Origin: a virus
Length of the DNA: 39,896 nucleotides
Strand: one strand, 5' to 3'
Virus record (IMG/VR): IMGVR_UViG_3300035698_013684
Span: 1-39,896 of that record
Shown here one piece after another: positions 15,468 to 22,023 of this stretch. The notes beneath the pieces are model-generated. The model saw nothing but the letters and a program-made list of their open reading frames with translations, had not been told where the DNA came from and ran no database searches. The translations under genes were made by a program, and so were the position numbers. Within the stretch, counting starts at the first letter, position 1. Each line of letters begins with the position of its first letter.

Positions 15468-16780
15468 TATTTATTCTCCAATTCTTTAATATATTTTAAT
15501 TTAAAATCTTCTTTCTTAATGGAACTTAATTCTTTTTTTAATTCTTTAATCTTTTGGATTTTTGCTTTAATTTCTTCTTTTGTGAATGAAGATATTGGAA
15601 TTCTTAATAATAAATCTGTATATTTTATTCCGTTTATATTATTTATAATGGTTTTTAATTTTGCTCGATTTAGTTTGTTTTTGTCAAGATCTAAAACCTG
15701 GGCAATATATTTTAACTCAATTATTTTTTTATTTATATTATCATTTAATTTATTTATAATAACTTTTTTTCTTTCATCATATTTAGATAATCTCCAATCA
15801 ATGAAATCCTTAAAATAACTTTCAATATTTGTATAATTTCTAAGTTTTTTTCCATCACAAATTACATTTATATTATCAGTTGTAAAAGAGGTATTTAATT
15901 TAAAAATATTTTTAATTTCATCGGTTGTTAATTCTTCCACTAATTTGATAATTATATCGTATGTAGTCTTAGTATTATCCTCATAAGATTTAATTATACC
16001 TTGGGATTTTAATGTTTGTAATAATGAAGTAAATTTTTCCATTTTTATAAATGGATTAACTTCTATTATCTTTATGGTTTTCTTATTTATTTGTTCAAAT
16101 GGTATATCAAACCAATATTTATTATCTTTAAAAGAAATTTTTCCATTGAAATTATTGAAATGTGGTAATAATTTTCTAGTTGGTTTTCCGGCCATGTGAT
16201 TTTTTATAAAAGAAATTAGATTTTGTCTTTTTCTCGGATAAATTTTAACTGCGAAACCTGTTGCTATTCCCTCTACTCCGTTCAACAAGGTATGTGGTAT
16301 TAATGGTAAAAAATAATCATAACAATTTTCTTCTTCATTTTCTATGATTTTATCTTTTTCATTTTTTAAATAATCTAATAATTCAATATCAACATTATAG
16401 AATTTTTTAAAGTTTTCGGAAAGTTTGATAAATGTATATCTTGGACTAGATGCGTAAGGAACAAATCTAGAACCAAAACCATCACCCTCCATTAAAGGAT
16501 AATTATTAGCGGGTATATAGTCTGATGCTAATTTTGCAATAGCTGAAGAAAGGGATTTATCACCATGATGATAATGTGTGAAAGAAATAATATCACCAGT
16601 TAATCCGATAGTTTTTACTTCTTTATTTAATAAACCTTTTTTTAATGCGGTAAATAATATTTTTCTTTGTGATGGTTTTAATCCATCTTCAAAACTAGGA
16701 ATTGCTCTATTAAAAATTGTATATAGTGCGTATTCTTTTAATTTATCATCTACAAATGTAGAAACTTTTAATGTATTCAA
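15467..16780 (-). CDS. 52: DNA topoisomerase II medium subunit gp52
   Basis: A type IIA topoisomerase cleavage subunit. Motifs: RAIPSFEDGLKPSQRKILF, then HYHHGDKSLSSAIAKLA, then YPLMEGDGFGSRFVPYASSP followed by RYTF, where the Tyr (residue 115) is the DNA-linking catalytic residue, then LIPHTLLNGVEGIATGFA. Length matches T4 gp52 (442 aa). A TTG start at 16780 is chosen because GGAGG lies 8 nt upstream; reading from TTG 16795 would put that site in the gene. It works with the ATPase subunits gp39/gp60, which are not in this window, in DNA replication. A late-type element at 16812-16819 precedes it. Confidence 0.93.
   Translation of the reverse strand: MNTLKVSTFVDDKLKEYALYTIFNRAIPSFEDGLKPSQRKILFTALKKGLLNKEVKTIGLTGDIISFTHYHHGDKSLSSAIAKLASDYIPANNYPLMEGDGFGSRFVPYASSPRYTFIKLSENFKKFYNVDIELLDYLKNEKDKIIENEEENCYDYFLPLIPHTLLNGVEGIATGFAVKIYPRKRQNLISFIKNHMAGKPTRKLLPHFNNFNGKISFKDNKYWFDIPFEQINKKTIKIIEVNPFIKMEKFTSLLQTLKSQGIIKSYEDNTKTTYDIIIKLVEELTTDEIKNIFKLNTSFTTDNINVICDGKKLRNYTNIESYFKDFIDWRLSKYDERKKVIINKLNDNINKKIIELKYIAQVLDLDKNKLNRAKLKTIINNINGIKYTDLLLRIPISSFTKEEIKAKIQKIKELKKELSSIKKEDFKLKYIKELENK
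15640..15647 (-). promoter_or_regulatory. Probable internal late promoter inside gp52
   Basis: Minus-strand TATAAATA in the exact 15-base context TTATAAATAATATAA seen at 7104 and 8964. It lies about 170 nt upstream of the tube-cap gene and would let that gene and the portal be expressed late, independent of gp52. Confidence 0.55.
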
Positions 16781-16811
16781 TGTTATTGCCTCCAATTACC
16801 AATTATACTAT

Positions 16812-16819
16812 TATTTATA
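16812..16819 (-). promoter_or_regulatory. T4-type late promoter element
   Basis: Minus-strand TATAAATA followed by ATAGTATAAT, 32 nt upstream of the TTG start of gp52. The adjoining TATAAT could also act as an early -10, but no convincing -35 was seen. Confidence 0.6.
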
Positions 16820-16860
16820 ATAAATATATTATATCATAATATAATAAAGAATGGAGCCTC

Positions 16861-17910
16861 TTATAACATTTTCTGTATTTTTTTACTAAGAAACTTTCGT
16901 ACCTTCTCTTTAAGCTCAACAGAAGAATCTTCTATACCAAATAATTCTCTGATTTTATTTATTACTTCAATATCACTACTTTTAAAAAATCTAGTTGCAC
17001 GTTTTCTGGAAGTATAAATCATATTAAATAAGAACCAAATATAGTTTTCTATTTTCGTATTTTTTATTTTTAAATAATATTGTGAAAGATCTAATCCTTT
17101 ATAGTTATTTAATAGACCGGAGTTCAACTTCATATAGTCAACTGGATCTTCATCATTTATTTTTAAAGAACTTAAATAATTAATTAAACCATTTATAAAG
17201 TTTTCTATATTTTCATCAGCAGTATTAGTTTGATGAAATTGTGGAAAATATTGTCTTAAAATAGTATCCGTCATATTTTTATATAATTCATCTTTATTAA
17301 TAACATTACCACTTTCTTTCTTATTCATAATATTTTCTGTAAATTTTGGATTTACAATTTTATATGTTTCACCGTTATCTGTTGTTATAACTATTCCTTC
17401 TATTTCATCTTTATTTATTAATGGAACATAATTTGAATTTATTGCATTTAAAATTTTATGGGTCCAATCTTTATTACTCATACCAGTTTTAGATAAATTT
17501 AACAATTCAGATATTTGTGATTCATTTAAGCTTCCGGTAAACATAGACTTTAACATAGAAAAATGTTGATTTAAAAATTTAGAATTCATATTTGATTTTA
17601 TAACAACATAATTATTATCTGGAATATCTTTAATTGGAATAATTGGTTTAACACTATCTGGAAATAATTCACCAACAATCCACTCACCATCTTCCATTTC
17701 CAAATTTGATTCAATATAATGTATAATGTCATTATACATTGACAGAGTCATTAATTTTTCCCTAGATAGTTTTTTATTATTTCTTGAAAAATAATGAAAT
17801 TTATTATCTTCTTTTTTAACAGAGAAGGCAACACCGTCAACTTTTTGTTTTATAGTTGTATTTTGTTGTAAAATTTGTTCTGGATTTTCTTCCTTATATA
17901 AATGTTTCAC
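16861..17910 (-). CDS. ATP-dependent ligase-like nucleotidyltransferase
   Basis: The motifs of the covalent nucleotidyltransferase (ligase) superfamily appear in order: KVDG at 23-26 (motif I, Lys23 as the AMP-accepting residue), SRNNK at 42-46 (Ia-like), GEWIVGELF at 75-83 (motif III), EIEGIVI at 169-175 (motif IV) and YKIVNPKF at 183-190 (motif V, Lys184). Residues 191-349 are a helical, Lys-rich domain I do not recognise. It could join DNA or RNA. It starts with GTG at 17910 behind GAGGGG. An early promoter (18055-18084) and a structured leader (17926-18010) precede it. Confidence 0.75.
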   Translation of the reverse strand: MKHLYKEENPEQILQQNTTIKQKVDGVAFSVKKEDNKFHYFSRNNKKLSREKLMTLSMYNDIIHYIESNLEMEDGEWIVGELFPDSVKPIIPIKDIPDNNYVVIKSNMNSKFLNQHFSMLKSMFTGSLNESQISELLNLSKTGMSNKDWTHKILNAINSNYVPLINKDEIEGIVITTDNGETYKIVNPKFTENIMNKKESGNVINKDELYKNMTDTILRQYFPQFHQTNTADENIENFINGLINYLSSLKINDEDPVDYMKLNSGLLNNYKGLDLSQYYLKIKNTKIENYIWFLFNMIYTSRKRATRFFKSSDIEVINKIRELFGIEDSSVELKEKVRKFLSKKIQKML

Positions 17911-17925
17911 AATTTAATTCCCCTC

Positions 17926-18010
17926 TTCTGGTGAGTTTTAATTTCTTGTTAGCTTAAACTATAGCTCAGTAGATAAAAACTTCACATTCATTATTTTTGT
18001 GCCATTAGAA
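17926..18010 (-). ncRNA. Structured leader RNA, copy 1 (5' UTR of the ligase-like gene)
   Basis: On the minus strand this segment shares blocks with 29632-29703: TTCTAA, then a GG/ACAAAAAT block, TATAGTTT, and finally CACCAGAA. It can form a long stem of GTGA(A)GTTTT (17985-17976) with AAAACTCAC (17939-17931), enclosing AGCT/AGCT (17966-17963 with 17954-17951). It starts 45 nt after the -10 box of its promoter, the same distance as copy 2. It also includes or abuts the ribosome site of the downstream gene. Confidence 0.5.
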
Positions 18011-18054
18011 CTTAGTTCGTATATAAATTTAAAGGCACTAAAACGAAAGAAAAC

Positions 18055-18084
18055 ATTATAACATAACCACTGACCTTTGTACAA
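18055..18084 (-). promoter_or_regulatory. Early-type sigma70-like promoter
   Basis: -35 TTGTAC (18084-18079), an 18 nt spacer and -10 TATAAT (18060-18055), followed by GTTTTC. The spacer matches those at 29748-29777 and 29836-29865 almost base for base. It drives the structured leader and the ligase-like gene. Confidence 0.85.
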
Positions 18085-18085
18085 T

Positions 18086-18730
18086 TTAATTTAAATATTT
18101 ATTTGATTTTAAATATTGGATCATTCCCCATAAATGTTTACATAAACCTTGACCCGCATTAATTGGTGGTCTGTCTGTTTTCTTTTTATAATTTCGTACA
18201 TAAGCTCTAACATTTCCATCTAAATACCCATCTGGTTTATTATGAATAGCAAATCTCCAGTTAAAATCAGGACAGGTACAATTTACTTTACATGGATTTG
18301 TTCCCATTCTAGGAATTTCAAACCATACTTTAGTAGTCTGACCATTTTTACTTATAATATCGTGTTCTTTATAATTAGCATTTTTTGGATCTGTATAAAC
18401 AGAGTCAACTTGAGAAAATAAAATATTTGTATTATAATCTTTACCTGTGCTAGATTTACTTGTAGAATAAAATTTTAATAATCTAGTTCCAGCATAATAA
18501 TTAACTTTAAAATTATTTATCTGGATTTGATCTTGATACCTAGACACATTACGATAATTTTTTGACATTGTATTTACAAGATCATCCATAGTTTGTTCAT
18601 TGAATTGAAATTTTAAAGTTTCAAAATTATACATTTCACCTAAAGCTAAAGATTTAATTATATTTTGATAAAAAACCTCTTTTTCTATAAGATTTTTTCC
18701 AATCCTTTCTATCATAGTAAGTTCTTTCAT
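18086..18730 (-). CDS. SWIM-type zinc-finger protein
   Basis: Residues 147-199 contain a CxxxCxC...CxH arrangement: Cys 147, 151 and 153 in PCKVNCTCPDFNW and Cys197/His199 in GLCKHLWGM. This is the SWIM zinc-finger pattern, known in proteins that bind DNA or partner proteins. The spacing between the halves (about 43 residues) is long. The N-terminal 140 residues are unrecognised; a beta-rich section with YAGTRLLKFY is visible. AAGGGG precedes the ATG. It sits downstream of the tagged acidic gene (16 nt gap), and the early promoter of the ligase-like gene abuts its stop. Confidence 0.7.
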   Translation of the reverse strand: MKELTMIERIGKNLIEKEVFYQNIIKSLALGEMYNFETLKFQFNEQTMDDLVNTMSKNYRNVSRYQDQIQINNFKVNYYAGTRLLKFYSTSKSSTGKDYNTNILFSQVDSVYTDPKNANYKEHDIISKNGQTTKVWFEIPRMGTNPCKVNCTCPDFNWRFAIHNKPDGYLDGNVRAYVRNYKKKTDRPPINAGQGLCKHLWGMIQYLKSNKYLN

Positions 18731-18746
18731 TTTAACAACCCCTTTT

Positions 18747-19118
18747 TTATTCGAAAGTTATACCATCTTCCTTATCAATATACATAGTTTTATTTGATGA
18801 GTTTTCTATTTGCATTGAATCTATATCATTCCCCTCCACCATTTCTATAACGTTATCTAAGGTTGTACTTCCGTCCATATCATCATCATCACCCCAATCT
18901 TCACCATCATTTTCTTCATCATCCCAACTACCCGGACCGGTTTCACCTTCAGCTGAATCCCAAGAACTTCCATCTGTAAAATAAATTGTTGCAAATAAAT
19001 CTTCACCGTAACCAAAACCACTATCAGCTATTTTATCAATATTTGATAAAAATAATTGTTTTACATCAATTCCTTCTATTCGTTCCTTTAATTCTTTTAC
19101 ACTAATTTTTGTTCTCAT
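18747..19118 (-). CDS. Acidic protein with N-terminal tag variant, 123 aa
   Basis: The N-terminus is MRTKISVKELKE, two substitutions from the common tag. Residues 40-95 are extremely acidic and Gly/Trp/Asp-rich (DDEENDGEDWGDDDDMDGS). The last 28 residues (NDIDSMQIENSSNKTMYIDK then EDGITFE) resemble the small ORF at 19145-19240. The ribosome site is AAGGGG. Under the capsid-targeting idea it would be an internal head protein; the acidic composition fits the prohead core environment but does not prove it. Confidence 0.7.
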   Translation of the reverse strand: MRTKISVKELKERIEGIDVKQLFLSNIDKIADSGFGYGEDLFATIYFTDGSSWDSAEGETGPGSWDDEENDGEDWGDDDDMDGSTTLDNVIEMVEGNDIDSMQIENSSNKTMYIDKEDGITFE

Positions 19119-19144
19119 TTTAATTTCCCCTTTATAGTTTAAAA

Positions 19145-19240
19145 TTATTGCTTACCATTATTCCAATCCACTGTGCCTTTGTTATCAATATAAACACTTT
19201 CGCCATCAGAATTTTCTAAAATGATGGCATCTATTTTCAT
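19145..19240 (-). CDS. Mini-ORF, 31 aa, similar to the C-terminus of the next gene
   Basis: ATG at 19240, TAA at 19145. The product (MKIDAIILENSDGESVYIDN then KGTVDWNNGKQ) aligns with the last 28 residues of the tagged acidic protein downstream (shared ENS, YID and acidic pattern). GGA is directly adjacent to the ATG, so spacing for translation is poor. It follows promoter 19255-19284 so closely that the leader would be under 15 nt. It may be a remnant of a duplicated gene. Confidence 0.4.
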   Translation of the reverse strand: MKIDAIILENSDGESVYIDNKGTVDWNNGKQ

Positions 19241-19254
19241 TCCTTTATATTTTA

Positions 19255-19284
19255 ATTATATCACATAAAACGCAATATGTAAAT
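19255..19284 (-). promoter_or_regulatory. Early-type promoter overlapping a stem-loop
   Basis: -35 ATTTAC (19284-19279), 18 nt spacer, -10 TATAAT (19260-19255). The -35 lies in an arm of the hairpin at 19281-19319, the same layout as at 994-1042. It would drive the tagged acidic gene and the SWIM gene. Confidence 0.6.
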
Positions 19285-19319
19285 AAGGCTAATGGTTTTT
19301 AAGACCACTAACCTTATTT
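19281..19319 (-). terminator. Stem-loop after nrdD, probable terminator
   Basis: 8 bp perfect outer stem (19281-19288 with 19312-19319), then 6 further pairs with two mismatches and a 7 nt loop. It lies 18 nt after the nrdD stop. The T-run after it is short (TTATTT), so termination may be partial. Confidence 0.55.
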
Positions 19320-19322
19320 ATA
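19315..19322 (-). promoter_or_regulatory. Possible late promoter element
   Basis: Minus-strand TATAAATA in ATTATAAATAAGG, between the nrdD stop and the downstream acidic gene. It partly overlaps the hairpin arm at 19312-19319. Confidence 0.4.
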
Positions 19323-19336
19323 ATACTTTATTTAAA

Positions 19337-21310
19337 TTATTTTGTTTCACTAATATTGATATATTCTCTAGCGCCAAATTCTTGTTGTTTCCCTTCATGA
19401 TAATTATTTATAGATTTATAATATCCAATAACTCTGGCAAATATTTCACAAGGTATTTTTTTTGTACCGTCCGCCATATCAATTCCAAAAGTATTTAAAT
19501 CATTTTCAGAATGTTCATTACAACAATAATCCATTTTAGCTCCGTGGTAACCACAAACTGGACAAACAGAAAAAACGGTTGTGAATGAAAAATATGGTAT
19601 AGTGGTCTTATGTAATATTTTCCTTAATAAATTTGTTATTACTTCATCGGACACACAAGTTAAATCATCACCTATATAGAAATGGACCATTGTACCGCCG
19701 GAATGATATTTTTGAAGTCGATCTTGATTTTCCGCTAATTTAAAGAAATCTCCTTGATCATCAACAGATGGATGACAAGAATTTGTTATCATTGGAGTAT
19801 CTTCAGTTCCAGCTAAAATAATACCGGGATAATTCTGTTTCATAGCCTTTGCCATTCTAAACGACGCACCTTCAGCCGGAGTTGCTTCTAAATTAAAAAG
19901 AAGTCCATGCTGATGTTGTAAAGCATTTGTCATTTTTAACATAAAGTCTAAAACTAGTTCTGCTTTCATTAAACCTTCTTCAGAACTAACTCCATCTTTA
20001 ATACCCATTATCTGTAAAGTTTCATTTAATCCAACATAACCAATAGTATTAAAATAAGAACCAAATTTTCCTTTTAAGTAATGTTTTGTATAAGGCATTA
20101 AATTTAAATCATACATTTCTAAAACGGTTTTTCTTTTCTCCATTAAACCATGTGCTGATATATCCATTGTTTCCATTAATATATTATAAAATTTTTCCCA
20201 GTCACCTTCTGATTCATAGGCTATAGCGGGAAGACCCATTGAAACCACACCCAAACTTCCGGTTGATTCTCCGTTACCAAATAATCCACCTGAATGAGTT
20301 CTAAGTTCATCAAGATCCATCATTAACCTACAACACATTGACCGGGTATCTCCAGTTGACATTTTTTTCTTTTTTGACATTATACCATTTATTTGATTTG
20401 AAATATATGGTCCGCCAAATTTCTTAATATTTTTATATATGACACTCTTAACGTCGGAGCTAATTCCAAAAAATTCTTCAGTTGCATTAATGGTCACAAC
20501 CGGGAAAGTGAAAATTCTACCGCTTGCATCGCCTTTATTTAATTCTTCAAAAAATATTACATTAAATAAATTTACCCATTTAGTAAATTCTTCATATTTC
20601 ATTTGTTCACATTCATCATTTAATAAAGGTTTATTTGCGATCATCACTGGTTTTTTAGCCATATCGTCCGGCATTGTTAAAGCCAAAGAGAAGTTTGAGA
20701 ATGGAGGTTGATTTCCGTATCTTGACGGATAATTTAAATTAAATAAAAGAGACTGAATTGATTGTCTAACTTCTCTTTTAATTTGTTCTATTGCGATTCT
20801 TTCAAGCACCTTAGGAAATGTGTTCGCTCCGTTTTTTTCCATTAAGTCATTTAAAATTATTTTAAAGTCATTATAAATATAAGGAGCTAAATATACATCA
20901 ACATCAGAAAAGGCTTGTGCTCCGGCCCATTCATTCGACAAAATCATAATAAAATTTGTCATCTGGTCTATAGCAGTTCTGAAATGTTTAGCGGGATCTG
21001 CTTTGATGTTATTTTTGATTGAAGGAATTCCTTCAGATAAAAGTGAACCAAGTCCCCAGCCAGAACAATATCCAACTATACCATGACCTAAATCATGAAT
21101 ATGAACTTTTCCTTTATTATGAAATTCAACGAGCTGTTTTGATTTTTCATCGTTATATACTTTATTAAAACTATAGTTGGCAATTATTTTACCAGAAATA
21201 TTATTTAAAAAGCTAGTGAAACAAAAAGATTGGTTGGCATTCTCTTTTTCTCTCCAATCATTTTTGCTTAAATAATTATCCATGTGATTAACCATATTAC
21301 TTAAATCCAT
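19337..21310 (-). CDS. nrdD: Anaerobic (class III) ribonucleoside-triphosphate reductase NrdD
   Basis: A glycyl-radical enzyme that reduces ribonucleotides to deoxyribonucleotides without oxygen. Visible features: HNKGKVHIHDLGHGIVGYCS near residues 64-83, TRSMCCRLMMD with Cys 326/327, a C-terminal zinc site with CPVCG (Cys 583, 586) and YCC (596/597), and the glycyl radical site RVIGY (Gly 629). The length, 657 aa, is close to T4 NrdD (605 aa). The start is the ATG at 21310, since GGAGG lies before it and the ATG at 21322 overlaps that site. The activase NrdG needed to install the radical is not in this window. A late-type element lies at 21366-21373. Confidence 0.95.
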   Translation of the reverse strand: MDLSNMVNHMDNYLSKNDWREKENANQSFCFTSFLNNISGKIIANYSFNKVYNDEKSKQLVEFHNKGKVHIHDLGHGIVGYCSGWGLGSLLSEGIPSIKNNIKADPAKHFRTAIDQMTNFIMILSNEWAGAQAFSDVDVYLAPYIYNDFKIILNDLMEKNGANTFPKVLERIAIEQIKREVRQSIQSLLFNLNYPSRYGNQPPFSNFSLALTMPDDMAKKPVMIANKPLLNDECEQMKYEEFTKWVNLFNVIFFEELNKGDASGRIFTFPVVTINATEEFFGISSDVKSVIYKNIKKFGGPYISNQINGIMSKKKKMSTGDTRSMCCRLMMDLDELRTHSGGLFGNGESTGSLGVVSMGLPAIAYESEGDWEKFYNILMETMDISAHGLMEKRKTVLEMYDLNLMPYTKHYLKGKFGSYFNTIGYVGLNETLQIMGIKDGVSSEEGLMKAELVLDFMLKMTNALQHQHGLLFNLEATPAEGASFRMAKAMKQNYPGIILAGTEDTPMITNSCHPSVDDQGDFFKLAENQDRLQKYHSGGTMVHFYIGDDLTCVSDEVITNLLRKILHKTTIPYFSFTTVFSVCPVCGYHGAKMDYCCNEHSENDLNTFGIDMADGTKKIPCEIFARVIGYYKSINNYHEGKQQEFGAREYINISETK

Positions 21311-21365
21311 TAAAACCTCCATGCAATTGCTAAATTTTTTCTAGTTAACTTTCTGTGTGTAAAGT

Positions 21366-21373
21366 TATTTATA
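21366..21373 (-). promoter_or_regulatory. Late promoter element upstream of nrdD
   Basis: Minus-strand TATAAATA in CTTTTATAAATAA, 56 nt upstream of nrdD. It is mirrored by the plus-strand element at 21920-21927 with the same CTTTTATAAATAA context and a nearby AGTTAACT on each side. Confidence 0.6.
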
Positions 21374-21473
21374 AAAGCTAAATGACGAATTAGAAAAAAA
21401 AATTTTTCTTAATTAAAACAAATAGTTATAAACTAACTTTTTTAATAAAAAATAAATTTTTTGCTTTAACGGC

Positions 21474-21489
21474 ATGCGCGCGCGTATAT
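21474..21489. repeat. 16 bp direct repeat, copy 1 (ATGCGCGCGCGTATAT)
   Basis: Identical to 21634-21649. It is an alternating purine-pyrimidine run, a sequence type able to adopt left-handed DNA. Confidence 0.85.
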
Positions 21490-21532
21490 AAAAAGATCTT
21501 AAGAACTATAGATATACATAAAGAACTATATT

Positions 21533-21563
21533 ATAGATAAATATGTTTTTTATATTTATCTAT
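21533..21563. repeat. 12 bp perfect inverted repeat
   Basis: Arms 21533-21544 and 21552-21563 around a 7 nt loop (GTTTTTT). It is followed after one base by the equally long hairpin at 21565-21595. Confidence 0.9.
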
Positions 21564-21564
21564 T

Positions 21565-21595
21565 GAAACAAAATATGTTCTTTATATTTTGTTTC
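21565..21595. repeat. 12 bp perfect inverted repeat
   Basis: Arms 21565-21576 (GAAACAAAATAT) and 21584-21595 around a 7 nt loop. Same stem and loop size as its neighbour but a different sequence. Confidence 0.9.
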
Positions 21596-21633
21596 TTTTT
21601 AAAGAACTAGATCTCAAGATATAATATGCTAGA

Positions 21634-21649
21634 ATGCGCGCGCGTATAT
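21634..21649. repeat. 16 bp direct repeat, copy 2
   Basis: Same 16 bases as 21474-21489, exactly 160 bp downstream. Followed by TATGCACGCG, which also makes a short CGCGT/ACGCG palindrome. Confidence 0.85.
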
Positions 21650-21763
21650 GCACGCGATTGGTTTCAGTATAAATTTATCGATATAAGCTTAAAAACAAGT
21701 TTTGTTAAAATATTTAAATTTTGATAAATAAATATTGATTTTATAACAAATACTTTTTAACAA

Positions 21764-21825
21764 TCATGAACACTAGAAACGTGTTCATGAAAACCTCCAC
21801 AAGTGGAGGATATTAAGTTAATATC
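21764..21825. repeat. Three adjacent inverted repeats
   Basis: Arms 21764-21773/21781-21790 (10 bp, 7 nt loop), 21794-21800/21803-21809 (7 bp CCTCCAC/GTGGAGG, 2 nt between) and 21809-21815/21819-21825 (7 bp, 3 nt loop). All are perfect and back to back. Confidence 0.85.
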
Positions 21826-21919
21826 TTTATTTTTATAAATTTTAAAACCCAAAACTTCTTTTTAATAACCCTCATTTAAAATATCCAGAAAATTATTTTA
21901 AAAAAGAAATTAAAACTTT

Positions 21920-21927
21920 TATAAATA
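21920..21927 (+). promoter_or_regulatory. T4-type late promoter element
   Basis: TATAAATA in CTTTTATAAATAA, about 100 nt upstream of gp18. Confidence 0.7.
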
Positions 21928-21975
21928 AATTATGTGTGTAAGAAAAAATAGTTAACTGTATAGTTTTAACGTGTT

Positions 21976-21983
21976 TATAAATA
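21976..21983 (+). promoter_or_regulatory. T4-type late promoter element, proximal to gp18
   Basis: TATAAATA followed by ATAATAAC, 41 nt upstream of the gp18 start. With 21920-21927 it gives gp18 two late promoters in tandem. Confidence 0.75.
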
Positions 21984-22023
21984 ATAATAACTATACAATA
22001 ATTTAATTAGGAGATAAAATAAA

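Larger units (their letters stand above)
21374..21919. other. Non-coding region dense in inverted and direct repeats
   Basis: No gene was found here. It contains two adjacent 12 bp perfect hairpins with 7 nt loops (21533-21563 and 21565-21595), a 16-base direct repeat containing GCGCGCGCG at 21474-21489 and 21634-21649 (160 bp apart), three AAGAACTA copies near 21500, 21520 and 21602, and a second hairpin cluster at 21764-21825 (10 bp, 7 bp and 7 bp stems). The GC-rich alternating blocks stand out in an AT-rich genome. Candidates are a replication origin, a regulatory hub or a source of structured RNA. Confidence 0.7.

Noticed and set aside
17941-18000. tRNA-like block TAGCTCAGTAGATA
   Set aside because: It resembles a D-arm only on the plus strand; no acceptor stem, anticodon arm or T-arm can be built around it.
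21374-21919. Insertion sequence or mobile element remnant in the hairpin region
   Set aside because: No transposase fragment, no terminal repeats with target duplication; the repeats are short and internal.
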